Below are positions 1-11,229 of a stretch of DNA of 19,890 nucleotides, one piece after another. Position 1 is the stretch's first letter. Every line of letters starts with the position of its first letter. The stretch is from WRAI01 sp031549605 (lineage in GTDB: Bacteria > Bacillota > Clostridia > Oscillospirales > UBA929): the NCBI GenBank assembly GCA_031549605.1, contig JAVBPM010000065.1, positions 1 to 19,890 of the forward strand, written 5' to 3'. Both the position numbers and the translations under genes were made by a program. The notes below the pieces were generated by a model, which was not told the origin of the DNA, made no database searches, and was given only the letters and a program-made list of their open reading frames with translations.

Positions 1-884
1 GTAAACGACAGATCGAGGATATAATCCTCAAGGTCGTAGGACGAAAACTGTCCCGGTGCTACGTTCTGAAAGTCGACATTCGTAATAATCTGTTCTTTGA
101 ACCTCGCCAGCGTGTAGTTGGCATTGATCGTCGTGTTTATACCCATACCGTCCAGCATCGCCTGCACGTCGGCACTGCCCCATGTCCATGTGCCCGACCA
201 GTCGTGATCGGTTTCCGTCTTCACCACCACATACAACGCGCGGAACTCCGCCAGCCATTGCGCCGGCGTCTTCGCCGGTGCCGTGATCGCGTTGACAAAC
301 ATCTGCACGTTGGTGATGGAAATTTTCGATTTGATCTTGCTGGGCGTCAGCAGATAGGACGAACCGCTGGCCGCCGCCACATTGCCCAGCGTGGCGTCGC
401 TGACAATCAATTCCTTGAATCGCGCCAGCGTGTAGTTGGCGTTGGTTGTTGTATCGATGCCCATGCCGGCCAGTATCGCCTGCACGTCGGCGCTGCCCCA
501 CGTCCAAGCGCCGGCGCCGGTATCGGGAGCATCCAACCCAGAGACGACAAACAGGTTGCGCAGCATGGTCAGGTAGTCATTCTGCATCGGTACGATGCCG
601 TCGACAAAGTTCTGCACATTGGCAATGGTAAACTTGCTGTCCAAAATGGCCTTGGCCAGCAGATACGACGAACCGTTACCCGCGGCAACATTACCAAACA
701 ACGGGTTGGTCACAATCTGTGCTTTGAAATTGTCGACCGAGAAATAGGGGCTGTTGCTGTAGGTAATGCCCATGCCGTCCAAAATAGCCTTAATATCGGC
801 GTCGCCCCATGTCCACGTACCACGGCCGGTGTTGGCATTTTCCGTGCCGGCCACAACGTACAGCGCACGCAGCTGCGCCAAATA
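1..884 (-). repeat. Tandem coding repeat of about 309-318 bp, at least three copies
   Basis: Copies lie at 576-884, 258-575 and <1-257, read on the minus strand, inside the surface-protein gene. Each encodes a unit that starts (Y/W)LxxxRxL, passes through WTWGxADxxAILxGMGI, then FKxxIxxN, NVA and SSY, and ends in TxxNVQxFV. The second and third units are more alike in both protein (both carry NANYTLARFKE) and DNA than either is to the first, which has YSNSPYFSVDNFKA at that point. This suggests that the more C-terminal units duplicated more recently. The array may continue beyond the left edge. Confidence 0.8.
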
Positions 885-2288
885 ATCAGCCGCCACCAGC
901 GGTCGCGCCGTCACTGTAATGGTAACGTCCTTGACATAGTTCTTGTTAAGCCCCTTGCCGTTGACAATCGTCGCTGTCACGACAATCGTGCCGGCAGACG
1001 GCGGCGTGAACTTGCCGCCGACAATGGCAGTAGCGCCGGTCGTTCCGGCGTCTTTAATTGACCAGACGATGGTCTTGTTGGTGGCATTGCTCGGCGCAAC
1101 GACCGCAGTGCCCAAATTAACTGCCGCTTCCGATACGCCCGCTGTCGGCACGCCGGTGATGCCGGTAACCGCCACAATGGGTGACGGCTCGGTGATTGTC
1201 GCGCCATTCTTACCGCCGCTATATGTAATTGAGCCGATGGTAACCGAAGCGCCCGGCGCGAGTACCAACGTGCCCACGCTGACACTGGGATCAAACACCG
1301 CTCCGGGAAAATTAACCGTAACCTTGGTCACCCTGTCAATGCCGCTAAACGCAACGTCGGCTTTGGCGTCATTGAGAATCAGTTGATCAACCGGCCCACC
1401 GAACAGCGTGACCGGTGCCGACGCGTCGATCGACACCGTGCCCATCTTGCCCTTCAGCGTTACGGCAGCATCAGAAAAAACCTTAACGCGATCCAGCTTG
1501 TCAAAGGTCACAGTGCCGCCGTTCATGACATTGACGTCACCTGTCGCTTTGACATTGGTCAGCTTCGTGGTGCCCGTGGCGCCCGGCGAAATGTAGAGAC
1601 TGCCTGTGATGTTCAGGTTGCTGACCGACTTGTTGGCCGCGTTAATGAGCAGGCTCTTGCTGACACTGGTGTTGTTCAGCGCCGGCCCAATCAGCGTAGC
1701 CAGAATATTATTGAGAATTTTAACAGCCTCGGCACGCGTCAACGTACCTTGCGGGTCAAACTTGTTGCCCGGCTTGCCATTGATGAAGCCCTTGTTCTGC
1801 AGCGCCGCCAGCGGCCCCTTGGCCCATGACGACACAAAGTCTTTGTCGGCAAACTTCAACGCCTCTGTCGACGAAGGAATGCGGAATGCGCGGGCAATCA
1901 TAACCACCGCTTCCTCGCGCGTCACCGCGGCGTTAGGGCGGATCATCCCGCCGCTGCCGGTCAGCACGCCGGCGGCAACCAGCTTGAGCACAGCCGGTGC
2001 AAACCAGTCTGTCGTTTTGATGTCGCTAAACTTAGCCGCACTCTTGGTCTGGTATTTGAACACATTGTCAATAACCGTCGCAAACTCGGCGCGCGTGATA
2101 CGGTCGTCGGGACGGAACTTCCCGTCCGAACCGTTCAACACCTTCAAGTCCGACCATTTTTCAATGGCGCTATCGGCCCAGTGGCCGTTGGTGTCAGAAA
2201 AATCAATCGCAAAGCCCGGCAGTGCCAGCTGACAAAACAGCAGCAGAACCAACGACAGCGAAACGGCAATTTTTCTCGTCTTTTTCAT
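1..2288 (-). CDS. SLH-domain secreted surface protein with C-terminal ~104-residue repeats (3' end off the window)
   Basis: The first 762 codons are visible; the C terminus lies beyond position 1. Residues 1-27 form a signal peptide: a KKTRK basic start, a Leu-rich core, and a likely cleavage after PGFA. Three S-layer homology modules follow at about 29-77, 85-136 and 145-200, each with a TRAE/TREE motif (ITRAEF, VTREEA, LTRAEA). This family binds pyruvylated secondary wall polymer, so the protein is probably non-covalently held on the cell wall. Residues ~205-365 are Val/Thr/Gly-rich short beta segments, perhaps a beta-helix. Residues ~370-460 resemble a bacterial Ig-like (Big) domain. From residue 469 come three repeats (469-571, 572-677, 678 onward) centred on a WTWGxADxxAIL motif and GMGI; I do not recognise them. 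The ATG start is supported by GGAGG at 2301-2305, although the 12-nt spacing is long; no in-frame start lies between it and that GGAGG. The gene is single and divergent from rpoB. Surface location is a confident inference; function is unknown. Confidence 0.85.
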   Translation of the reverse strand, partial: MKKTRKIAVSLSLVLLLFCQLALPGFAIDFSDTNGHWADSAIEKWSDLKVLNGSDGKFRPDDRITRAEFATVIDNVFKYQTKSAAKFSDIKTTDWFAPAVLKLVAAGVLTGSGGMIRPNAAVTREEAVVMIARAFRIPSSTEALKFADKDFVSSWAKGPLAALQNKGFINGKPGNKFDPQGTLTRAEAVKILNNILATLIGPALNNTSVSKSLLINAANKSVSNLNITGSLYISPGATGTTKLTNVKATGDVNVMNGGTVTFDKLDRVKVFSDAAVTLKGKMGTVSIDASAPVTLFGGPVDQLILNDAKADVAFSGIDRVTKVTVNFPGAVFDPSVSVGTLVLAPGASVTIGSITYSGGKNGATITEPSPIVAVTGITGVPTAGVSEAAVNLGTAVVAPSNATNKTIVWSIKDAGTTGATAIVGGKFTPPSAGTIVVTATIVNGKGLNKNYVKDVTITVTARPLVAADYLAQLRALYVVAGTENANTGRGTWTWGDADIKAILDGMGITYSNSPYFSVDNFKAQIVTNPLFGNVAAGNGSSYLLAKAILDSKFTIANVQNFVDGIVPMQNDYLTMLRNLFVVSGLDAPDTGAGAWTWGSADVQAILAGMGIDTTTNANYTLARFKELIVSDATLGNVAAASGSSYLLTPSKIKSKISITNVQMFVNAITAPAKTPAQWLAEFRALYVVVKTETDHDWSGTWTWGSADVQAMLDGMGINTTINANYTLARFKEQIITNVDFQNVAPGQFSSYDLEDYILDLSF

Positions 2289-2360
2289 AAATAATGCGCA
2301 CCTCCAACAGTTTTTGCGCCCCACCGCTATCGGGTGAAGCCGTGCAATAGGTCAAGCTAT

Positions 2361-2389
2361 ATAGTAACACTGCGCTTTCACCCTGTCTA
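2361..2389 (-). promoter_or_regulatory. Probable promoter of the SLH surface-protein gene
   Basis: On the minus strand, TAGACA (2384-2389) and TACTAT (2361-2366) are separated by 17 bases. A TG one base upstream of the -10 box makes it an extended -10 element. The predicted transcript start is near 2354, giving a leader of about 65 nt before the ATG at 2288. This is a pattern match only. Confidence 0.5.
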
Positions 2390-2768
2390 CCTCTCAGAAG
2401 CGACTTTTTTCTTGCAAGCATCGTCGGTCACGCCGTCATTCACACACATTTTCCAATGATTTCCAAAACGACGGCAATTTTGCAGCGCGTCTTAAAATGG
2501 GTGCGGCAATCAGCCTTTGCATAACAATTGTATAATCAAACCCAATTGCTGGGGTCAGGTCATATTATAGTGAATAATATGCACACGCAATGCCTCACTA
2601 TATCACACTAAAATAAAGTAACAACGCAAGCTAAACATGAAATAAATCCGTCATAAATCTATCAAGACCTCGTCAACACCCAGTTTGTTTGCAGCCATCC
2701 AAACAACTACTTGCAAAACAGCAACACCAACAACGCCAATCGAGAAAAAAGCGCCAAAACAAAAAAAC
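2390..2768. other. AT-rich intergenic stretch without a convincing gene
   Basis: This is the central part of the ~670-bp divergent gap between the surface-protein gene and rpoB. I see no open frame with a ribosome binding site and no tRNA-like fold. It holds an AT-rich inverted repeat near 2561-2602, a lone TATAAT at 2531-2536 without a good -35 box, and from about 2620 a plus strand rich in A and C and poor in G. Next to the rpoB promoter there are A-tracts at 2745-2750, 2756-2759 and 2761-2767. Confidence 0.6.
2561..2602. repeat. Two overlapping perfect 8-bp inverted repeats (mutually exclusive hairpins)
   Basis: CATATTAT (2561-2568) and ATAATATG (2574-2581) form a perfect dyad with a 5-base loop. 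TATAGTGA (2566-2573), which overlaps the left arm and the loop, is exactly complementary to TCACTATA (2595-2602). Only one of the two stems can form at a time. No T-run follows either one, so neither looks like an intrinsic terminator. All arms are AT-rich and chance is possible. Confidence 0.45.
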
Positions 2769-2802
2769 AGCCTTGACATACTTGTCAAAGCTGTGCTACA
2801 AT
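2745..2802 (+). promoter_or_regulatory. Main rpoBC promoter with UP-element-like A-tracts
   Basis: A perfect -35 box, TTGACA (2773-2778), and a near-consensus -10 box, TACAAT (2797-2802), are separated by 18 bases. The predicted transcript start is near 2809, leaving a leader of about 150 nt before rpoB. A-tracts at 2756-2759 and 2761-2767 fall at about -53 to -42, where an UP element contacts the RNA polymerase alpha C-terminal domain. Another A-tract (2745-2750) lies about one helical turn further upstream. A strong housekeeping promoter is expected here because no gene on the same strand precedes rpoB in the window. Confidence 0.75.
2769..2792. promoter_or_regulatory. 24-bp dyad over the rpoB -35 box, possible operator
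   Basis: The left arm AGCCTTGACA (2769-2778) and right arm TGTCAAAGCT (2783-2792) are complementary at 9 of 10 positions around a 4-base centre. The inner six pairs are perfect and include the -35 hexamer. The dyad lies upstream of the predicted transcript start, so it would act as DNA and not as an RNA hairpin. A dimeric regulator is one explanation; none is identified, and coincidence with the fixed TTGACA hexamer cannot be excluded. Confidence 0.4.
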
Positions 2803-2957
2803 CCTATATTGTCCAACCATGTGCGTTCGGCAGGCAACAGTGAACCAAATATAGTATAGCAGAATACGACACGGTTGACAACACCAATCACCGCATTGCG
2901 AACAACGCACCCACGCGTGTCATACAAGATTCTTTAGGAAACGGAGTGATTGCGAAC

Positions 2958-6668
<3,711 letters not shown>

Positions 6669-9600
6669 ATGAGCTATGCACCCTTTGAAGCTATCGAGAT
6701 TCGTCTCGCATCCCCCGATTTAATCCTGCAGCGCTCCTTCGGCGAGGTCAAAAAGCCGGAAACCATCAACTACCGCACGCTCAAACCGGAACGCGACGGC
6801 CTGTTCTGCGAACGCATCTTTGGCCCGCAAAAGGACTGGGAGTGCCACTGCGGCAAGTATAAGAAAATCCGCTATAAAGGCAAAATCTGCGACCGCTGCG
6901 GCGTGGAAGTCACGCGCAAGGACGTGCGCCGCGACCGCATGGGTCACATCGAGCTGGCCTCGCCCGTGTCCCACATCTGGTATTTCAAGGGCATTCCGTC
7001 GCGCATGGGCCTGATTTTGGACATGTCGCCGCGTCTGCTCGAAAAAGTGCTCTACTTCGCCTCCTACATTGTCACCGAGGTCAACGAGGACGAGGTGCCG
7101 CTGAGCAAAAAGCAAATCCTCAACGAGACCGAGTACCGCGACATGTTGGAAAAATACGAGGACTCCTTCAAGGCCGAAATGGGCGCCGAAGCCATTGAAA
7201 AGCTGCTGGCCGGTCTTGATCTCGACGCGCTGTCCAAGGAGCTGCACGCCGAAATGCGTGAGGCGGCCGGACAGAAGAAAATGCGTCTACTCAAGCGCTT
7301 GGAGGTTGTCGAAGCCTTCCGCCTGTCGGGCAACCGACCCGAGTGGATGGTCATCAAGCACGTGCCGGTCATGCCGCCCGAGTTGCGCCCCATGGTGCAG
7401 CTGGACGGTGGCCGCTTTGCCACCAGCGACCTCAACGACCTCTACCGCCGCGTTATCAACCGCAACAACCGCCTCAAACGTCTGCTGCAGCTGGGCGCAC
7501 CCGACATTATTGTGCGTAACGAAAAACGCATGCTGCAGGAAGCCGTTGACGCGTTGATTGACAACGGCCGCCGCGGCCGTCCGGTCACCGGACCCAACAA
7601 CCGCGCACTCAAGTCGCTGTCCGATATGCTCAAGGGCAAACAGGGTCGTTTCCGCCAAAACCTGCTGGGCAAGCGTGTCGACTACTCCGGCCGTTCGGTT
7701 ATCGTCGTCGGCCCCGAGCTCAAGCTCTATCAGTGCGGTCTGCCCAAAGAAATGGCGCTTGAGCTGTTCAAGCCCTTTGTCATGAAGAAGCTGGTCGAGC
7801 GCGGCCAGGCCAACAACATCAAGAGCGCCAAGAAGATGGTCGAGCGCGGCCGCACCGAGGTCTACGACGCGCTGGAGGGCATCATCAAAGAGCATCCCGT
7901 GCTGCTCAACCGCGCACCGACACTGCACCGACTGGGCATTCAAGCCTTTGAGCCGGTGCTGGTCGAGGGTCGCGCGCTCAAGCTGCACCCGCTGGTTTGT
8001 ACCGCCTACAACGCCGACTTTGACGGCGACCAGATGGCCGTTCACGTGCCGCTGTCTGCCGAGGCACAGGCCGAGGCGCGCTTCCTGATGCTGAGCGCCA
8101 ACAACCTGCTGCACCCCAAGGACGGCCGACCCGTCAACGTGCCGACACAGGACATGGTGCTGGGCACCTATTACCTGACGCTCGACCGCGACGACGAGCC
8201 GGGCAACGGCAAGATTTTCCGCGACACCAACGAGGCGCTGATGGCCTACGACGCCGGTGTTGTCGGCATCCACGCGCCCATCAAGGTGCGCCGCGAGGGC
8301 AACTTTGGCGGCAAACCCATCAGCAAACTGGTCGACTGCACCGTCGGCCGCCTCATCTTCAACGAAGCCATTCCGCAAGACCTCGGCTTTGTCGACCGCA
8401 CCCACCCCGACCGTGCGCTTGACCTCGAAGTCACCTTCGTCTGCGGCAAGAACGACCTGTCCAAGATCATCGAGCGCAGCATCACGCGCAAGGGCTTTGC
8501 CGAAAGCGCCGTGCTGCTCGACCGCATCAAACAGCTCGGCTTCCGCTACTCAACGCGCGGCGCCATGACCGTCTCAATTTCCGACATGGTCGTGCCGCCC
8601 GAAAAGAAGCAGTTCATCACCGAGAGCGAGAAAAAGGTGGCCGCCATCGACGGTATGTACCGTCAGGGCCTCATCACCAACGACGAGCGCTACCGTCTGG
8701 TCGTCGAGGAGTGGGATCAGACGACCACCAAGGTCACCAACGCGCTGCAAAACACGCTGACGCGCTACAACCCCATCAAGATGATGGCCGATTCCGGCGC
8801 GCGCGGCAGCATGAAGCAGATGCGTCAGCTGGCGGGTATGCGCGGCCTGATGGCCAACACCGCCGGTAAGACCATCGAAGTGCCGATTAAGGCCAACTTC
8901 CGTGAAGGTCTGACCGTTCTCGAATACTTCATCTCGTCGCGCGGCGCGCGCAAAGGCTTGGCCGATACCGCGTTGCGTACCGCCGACTCGGGCTACCTCA
9001 CCCGCCGTCTGGTCGACGTCTCGCAGGATGTCATCATCCGCGAGAAGGACTGCGAAACCGATCAAGGCATCACCGTCACCGAAATCAACCAGTCGGGTCA
9101 AATCATCGAGCCGTTGGCCGACCGTCTGGAGAGCCGCTACACCATGGACGATGTCACCGACGAAAAGGGCAAGGTGCTGCTACCGGCCGGTTCGCTCATC
9201 AACGCCGACCTCGCCCGTAAGCTGGTCAAAAACGGCGTCACCAGCGTCCGCCTGCGCAGCCCGCTGGGCTGTAAAGCCCGCCACGGCGTCTGCGCCAAAT
9301 GCTACGGCGCCAACCTCGCCACCGGCGAAGAAATCAACGTCGGCGAGGCCGTCGGCATCATTGCGGCTCAGTCGATTGGCGAACCGGGCACCCAGCTGAC
9401 GATGCGTACCTTCCACACCGGCGGCGTCGCCGGTGACGATATCACGCAAGGTCTGCCGCGTGTCGAGGAGCTGTTTGAGGCGCGCAAGCCCAAGCGCAGC
9501 GCGACGCTGACCGCCGTCAGCGGCACCGTCAGTATCGAGGATGCCAAGCGCGGCACCGTCAAGGTCGTAACGGTCAAAAACCCCGAGACCGGCGACATCG

Positions 9601-10211
9601 GCAGCTACCAAATCCCCGCCACCAACCACTTCCGCGTGCAGGAGGGCAGCGTGGTGCAGTCGGGCGACCGCCTGACCGACGGCGCACTCAACCCGCATGA
9701 GGTGCTGGAAATCCTCGGCGTTGAAGCGGTGCAGAACTACCTCATTCAGGAAGTGCAGCACGTTTACCGCCAGCAGGGTGTTGACATCAACGACAAGCAC
9801 ATTGAGGTCATTGTGCGTCAGATGATGCGCAAAATTCGCGTCGAGCACCCCGGCGACACCGACCTGCTGGGCGGCGCAATGGTCGACATGATCGACTTCT
9901 TCGACGCCAACGACAAGATTGCCCGTCGCATTAAGAACGGCGAGGAGGACCTCAAGGTCGCCACCGGCGGCACCATGCTGCTGGGCATCACCAAGGCCAG
10001 CTTGGCCACCGAGTCCTTCCTGTCGGCCGCTTCGTTCCAAGAGACGACGCGCGTACTCACCGAGGCCGCCATCAAGGGCAAGGTCGACAACCTGCTCGGC
10101 CTGAAGGAAAACGTCATTATCGGCAAGCTGGTTCCCGCCGGCAGCGGCATGGACGTCTACCGCAACTTCCAAGTCAGCTATCAGGCAGGCTACGACAGCG
10201 AAACCTACTAA
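6669..10211 (+). CDS. rpoC: DNA-directed RNA polymerase subunit beta-prime
   Basis: Catalytic subunit of RNA polymerase, 1180 residues, close to the usual Firmicute length. An N-terminal zinc site is seen at C59, C61, C74 and C77. The catalytic motif NADFDGDQ lies at 448-455, with Mg-binding D450, D452 and D454. A second zinc site uses C795, C868, C875 and C878. The bridge-helix and trigger-loop region (GMRGLMANTAG, then FREGLTVLEYFISSRGARKG) and the AAQSIGEPGTQLTMRTFH block are intact. The ATG directly follows the rpoB stop TAA with no base between them, and its AGGAGG (6655-6660) lies inside the rpoB tail, so translation is probably coupled and the two subunits made in balance. No frameshift or insertion was seen. 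Transcription ends at the hairpin 13 bases after the stop. Confidence 0.98.
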   Translation: MSYAPFEAIEIRLASPDLILQRSFGEVKKPETINYRTLKPERDGLFCERIFGPQKDWECHCGKYKKIRYKGKICDRCGVEVTRKDVRRDRMGHIELASPVSHIWYFKGIPSRMGLILDMSPRLLEKVLYFASYIVTEVNEDEVPLSKKQILNETEYRDMLEKYEDSFKAEMGAEAIEKLLAGLDLDALSKELHAEMREAAGQKKMRLLKRLEVVEAFRLSGNRPEWMVIKHVPVMPPELRPMVQLDGGRFATSDLNDLYRRVINRNNRLKRLLQLGAPDIIVRNEKRMLQEAVDALIDNGRRGRPVTGPNNRALKSLSDMLKGKQGRFRQNLLGKRVDYSGRSVIVVGPELKLYQCGLPKEMALELFKPFVMKKLVERGQANNIKSAKKMVERGRTEVYDALEGIIKEHPVLLNRAPTLHRLGIQAFEPVLVEGRALKLHPLVCTAYNADFDGDQMAVHVPLSAEAQAEARFLMLSANNLLHPKDGRPVNVPTQDMVLGTYYLTLDRDDEPGNGKIFRDTNEALMAYDAGVVGIHAPIKVRREGNFGGKPISKLVDCTVGRLIFNEAIPQDLGFVDRTHPDRALDLEVTFVCGKNDLSKIIERSITRKGFAESAVLLDRIKQLGFRYSTRGAMTVSISDMVVPPEKKQFITESEKKVAAIDGMYRQGLITNDERYRLVVEEWDQTTTKVTNALQNTLTRYNPIKMMADSGARGSMKQMRQLAGMRGLMANTAGKTIEVPIKANFREGLTVLEYFISSRGARKGLADTALRTADSGYLTRRLVDVSQDVIIREKDCETDQGITVTEINQSGQIIEPLADRLESRYTMDDVTDEKGKVLLPAGSLINADLARKLVKNGVTSVRLRSPLGCKARHGVCAKCYGANLATGEEINVGEAVGIIAAQSIGEPGTQLTMRTFHTGGVAGDDITQGLPRVEELFEARKPKRSATLTAVSGTVSIEDAKRGTVKVVTVKNPETGDIGSYQIPATNHFRVQEGSVVQSGDRLTDGALNPHEVLEILGVEAVQNYLIQEVQHVYRQQGVDINDKHIEVIVRQMMRKIRVEHPGDTDLLGGAMVDMIDFFDANDKIARRIKNGEEDLKVATGGTMLLGITKASLATESFLSAASFQETTRVLTEAAIKGKVDNLLGLKENVIIGKLVPAGSGMDVYRNFQVSYQAGYDSETY

Positions 10212-10223
10212 GCACCACAACAA

Positions 10224-10258
10224 AAAACGGCTTCGGGCAAATCGCCCGAAGCCGTTTT
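10224..10258. terminator. Bidirectional intrinsic terminator between rpoC and corA
   Basis: A perfect 15-bp stem (AAAACGGCTTCGGGC with GCCCGAAGCCGTTTT) encloses the 5-base loop AAATC. On the plus strand it ends in four T; on the minus strand six consecutive T follow the GC stem. It lies 13 bases after rpoC and 21 bases after corA, which converge on it, so it probably serves both, with the stronger T-tract on the corA side. Confidence 0.92.
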
Positions 10259-10278
10259 AATATCGCAGTTTCACGCCT

Positions 10279-11229
10279 TTACAGCCATTTTTTCTTCTTC
10301 AACACCCAGTAAATCAGCCCACAAAGACCCGCCATCACACCCAGCACCACGGGATAACCCCACGGCGACTTAAGCTCGGGCATATGGATAAAGTTCATGC
10401 CGTAGATGCCGGTAATCAGCGTCAGCGGCGCAAAAAACAGCGTCAGCACCGTCAACTTGTTGACCACATCGTTGGTCTGCATCGACACCTTGCTCTCGTA
10501 CAGCTGCAACGTCTGGTTGGAATACTCCTGCAAGCTGACGCAGAAGTCATACAGCTTGTTGATGCGCGTGTCGAGGTTGGAAAAGAAGATGCGGTGCGCC
10601 TTGCTTAAAAAGCCGTTTTCATTGACCAGCAGCGCGTCGCCGACATACAGCAGCGGCCGCGTCATCTTACGCACCTGATAGGTCATCTCGCGCAGGGCAT
10701 ACACCTGCTCCAGCAACCCGTCATCCACCTTTTTGTCCAAAATCACCGTTTCCAGCGCGTTGATAGCGTCCTCAATTTCCTCCAGACTCTCGGAGTACCC
10801 TTGCAGCAATTCGTCCAGCACAATGTACAGCAGCCGCGACACAATATCGCTGTCACTGCTGATGCGCCCGATGCGCTGCAATATGCGCTCGCGCAATATG
10901 TCCAGCTTGGCATTCGGCTCGTGGTTGGGCGCGACAAAAATACAGTACCGTTCGCTGTAAAAGACGTTTAGCTCACTGGACGCCAGCTTTTTTTCTTCAT
11001 CAAGATAACAATAGACCAAGCTGACAAAATCGTAGCCGCTAAAGCTGCTGTGCCGGATGTTCTCGTCGTAGTTGATGCACTCCATCACCGTCGAGTTGTC
11101 GAAGGCAAACAGCGTCTGCAACGACAACATATCGTCGGGCGTTGCCAGCAGAAACAACGGCCCGCCGGGGTCGTCATCCAGTTGCGCTACGTCCGTAAAG
11201 GTCTTTGTCTTGACGTCGAAGAGCTTCAT
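10279..11229 (-). CDS. corA: CorA-family magnesium/divalent cation transporter
   Basis: Inner-membrane channel of the CorA family, which takes up Mg2+ (some members carry Co2+, Ni2+ or Zn2+). The 316-residue length is normal. A soluble N-terminal alpha/beta domain with long charged helices (about 130-250) leads into TM1 (about 258-276), which ends in the signature GMN at 277-279 (YGMNF). The MPEL loop follows, then TM2 (about 292-311), with a basic KKKKWL tail on the cytoplasmic side. The ATG overlaps the parC stop as ATGA, so it is the second gene of a parC-corA transcript and likely translationally coupled. It ends at the bidirectional terminator. The family is certain; the exact ion is inferred. 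Confidence 0.94.
   Translation of the reverse strand: MKLFDVKTKTFTDVAQLDDDPGGPLFLLATPDDMLSLQTLFAFDNSTVMECINYDENIRHSSFSGYDFVSLVYCYLDEEKKLASSELNVFYSERYCIFVAPNHEPNAKLDILRERILQRIGRISSDSDIVSRLLYIVLDELLQGYSESLEEIEDAINALETVILDKKVDDGLLEQVYALREMTYQVRKMTRPLLYVGDALLVNENGFLSKAHRIFFSNLDTRINKLYDFCVSLQEYSNQTLQLYESKVSMQTNDVVNKLTVLTLFFAPLTLITGIYGMNFIHMPELKSPWGYPVVLGVMAGLCGLIYWVLKKKKWL

Noticed and set aside
1..884. Regular repeats as a possible CRISPR array
   Set aside because: Units are over 300 bp, protein-coding in one continuous frame, and lack short direct repeats with unique spacers.
204..1061. 285-codon plus-strand open frame over the repeat region
   Set aside because: Its internal repetition only mirrors the repeats of the minus-strand surface protein, whose frame continues from a signal peptide and SLH modules.
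2203..2421. Short minus-strand open frame spanning the start of the surface-protein gene
   Set aside because: It is in a different frame from the signal peptide and SLH region, and it runs through the predicted promoter and leader.
2531..2536. Perfect TATAAT as a promoter
   Set aside because: No acceptable -35 box at 16-18 bases upstream and no gene closely downstream; the region is AT-rich, so chance is likely.
2561..2581. Inverted repeat as an intrinsic terminator
   Set aside because: The stem has almost no GC pairs and no T-run follows on either strand.
7287..10223. Long minus-strand open frames opposite rpoC (7287-8405 and 9180-10223)
   Set aside because: Shadows of the conserved rpoC frame, of odd composition and without conserved motifs.
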